Source: Rhizorhabdus histidinilytica
GTDB taxonomy: Bacteria > Pseudomonadota > Alphaproteobacteria > Sphingomonadales > Sphingomonadaceae
Direction: 5' to 3'
Assembly (NCBI RefSeq): GCF_900167915.1
Contig: NZ_FUYM01000011.1
Location: 62,001 to 126,000 of the forward strand
DNA: 64,000 bases
Positions 63,326 to 64,000 of the stretch are shown here, piece by piece (position 1 is the first letter of the stretch; each line of letters opens with the position of its first letter). The notes under the pieces are model-generated. The model did no database searches. It saw nothing but the letters and a program-made list of their open reading frames with translations, and had not been told where the DNA came from. The translations under genes and the position numbers were made by a program.

Positions 63326-64000
63326 GCGCAAGGGCGCCCTACGGCAATTACGCGCATGCGGTACTGACCAACAACGCGGCCCGCACGCCCGATGACGTCG
63401 CGCTGGTCTATCGCGGCCAGAGCTACAGCTTCGACGCGCTCAACCGCCGGGTGAACCGCACCGCCAACGCGCTGCGCGCGCTGGGCGTCGAGCCGGGGCA
63501 GAAGGTCGCGTCGCTGCTCGGCGAGGCGCTGCACGTCGCCGAGACCTATTTCGCCGAGGCCAAGATCGGCGCGGTGATCGCCGCCTTCAATCCCTATTGG
63601 GCGCCCGACATGGTGGTGGAGATGGCGCGCCGGTCGAAGATCGACTGGCTGACCATCGACGCTCCCAACGCCAAGTTCGCCGAGACCGTCCGCGCCGAGC
63701 TGCCCGAGGTCAGGCTGATCGCGGTCGGCACCCGCATCGACGGCGCGGTGTCGCTCGACGACGCGCTCGCCCAGGCATCGGACGAGGAGCCGCCGCTCGG
63801 CGCCTTCTTCGACGACCCGATGGGCTTCTTCTACACGTCGGGCACGACCGGCACCTCGAAGGCGGTGGTCCACAGCCATTCGTCCTGCATCCAGATGAGC
63901 ACGGTGCTGTACGAGGTCGAGCGGTCGACGGACTCCGTCTGGGGATCGGGTCCAATTATCTGGGGCATCGGCTTCCCCTGCACGATCGGCGCGGCGTTCT
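63322..64000 (+). CDS. Acyl-CoA synthetase (AMP-forming), 3' end outside the window
   Basis: The frame is open from ATG 63322 to the window end (226 residues). The N-terminal ANL part shows AVLTNNAARTPDDVALVYRG, LRALGVEPGQKVASLLGEAL and the phosphate loop FFYTSGTTGTSKAVVHSHSS. It is the second ligase of the cluster and is coupled to the DUF35 gene by a 4-bp overlap. The remaining motifs lie beyond position 64000. Confidence 0.9.
   Translation, partial: MSARAPYGNYAHAVLTNNAARTPDDVALVYRGQSYSFDALNRRVNRTANALRALGVEPGQKVASLLGEALHVAETYFAEAKIGAVIAAFNPYWAPDMVVEMARRSKIDWLTIDAPNAKFAETVRAELPEVRLIAVGTRIDGAVSLDDALAQASDEEPPLGAFFDDPMGFFYTSGTTGTSKAVVHSHSSCIQMSTVLYEVERSTDSVWGSGPIIWGIGFPCTIGAAF

Overview
The window is dense, GC-rich chromosomal DNA from an alphaproteobacterium, most likely a sphingomonad (Sphingomonas/Rhizorhabdus/Sphingobium type). 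The pointers are strong GC3 bias, many 4-nt stop/start overlaps, the yebC-ruvCAB-ybgC-tolQRAB-pal core order, NodT-type efflux, several palindromic intergenic repeat families and a large aromatic/acyl-CoA catabolic block. Assignment to a group rests on gene content only; no rRNA or tRNA gene was seen.

Layout. 0-4 kb: leucine catabolism (mccB and ivd on the minus strand, a LysR regulator divergent from them). 4-10.5 kb: small unlinked genes (DUF1428, GFA, DUF72, a luciferase-like oxidoreductase, a secreted chorismate-lyase-like protein with a peroxiredoxin, a tandem retropepsin-like protease, a DUF4398-like/OmpA pair). 10.6-18.3 kb: one tightly coupled operon for a tripartite ABC efflux system (outer-membrane channel, adaptor, ATPase, permease), an EF-hand protein and a two-component system. 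18.5-22.2 kb: branched-chain 2-oxoacid dehydrogenase E1 alpha, E1 beta and E2, which make the isovaleryl-CoA consumed by Ivd and Mcc at the left end. 22.3-32.4 kb: yebC, a DUF559 cassette, ruvC, ruvA, an OGT-like TPR glycosyltransferase, ruvB and the complete Tol-Pal operon. 32.4-40.7 kb: an SPFH/ribbon-helix-helix pair behind a perfect AT-rich palindrome, an exonuclease, an S1/P1 nuclease with an isoaspartyl peptidase, ispG, transporters and a TonB-receptor-like protein lacking a plug. 41-46.4 kb: three exported proteins in a row, including an M48 metallopeptidase and a TPR-CHAT protease. 46.4-49 kb: small hypothetical genes and an amidohydrolase.

49-64 kb is a catabolic region. A minus-strand lower meta-cleavage pathway (hydratase, acylating acetaldehyde dehydrogenase, aldolase) has a divergent IclR regulator. 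After a 2OG-Fe(II) oxygenase-like gene and a TetR gene, a long plus-strand cluster follows: two luciferase-like flavin monooxygenases, a degenerate PaaK-like protein, an SDR, two acyl-CoA ligases, a thiolase-fold protein without the usual cysteine region, a cyclase-family hydrolase and a DUF35 protein. Together they suggest CoA activation, oxidation and carbon-carbon cleavage of an unidentified ring or branched-acid substrate. The last ligase runs off the window.

The most unusual signal is a palindromic repeat family (arms near CCCTCCCTTTCAAGGGAG). It flanks and partly encodes a DUF559 endonuclease-like gene inserted between yebC and ruvC, forms the Shine-Dalgarno region of both ruvC and mccB, and appears to have inserted in frame into the E2 linker. 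It behaves like a REP-type element, and the DUF559 protein is a candidate mobiliser.
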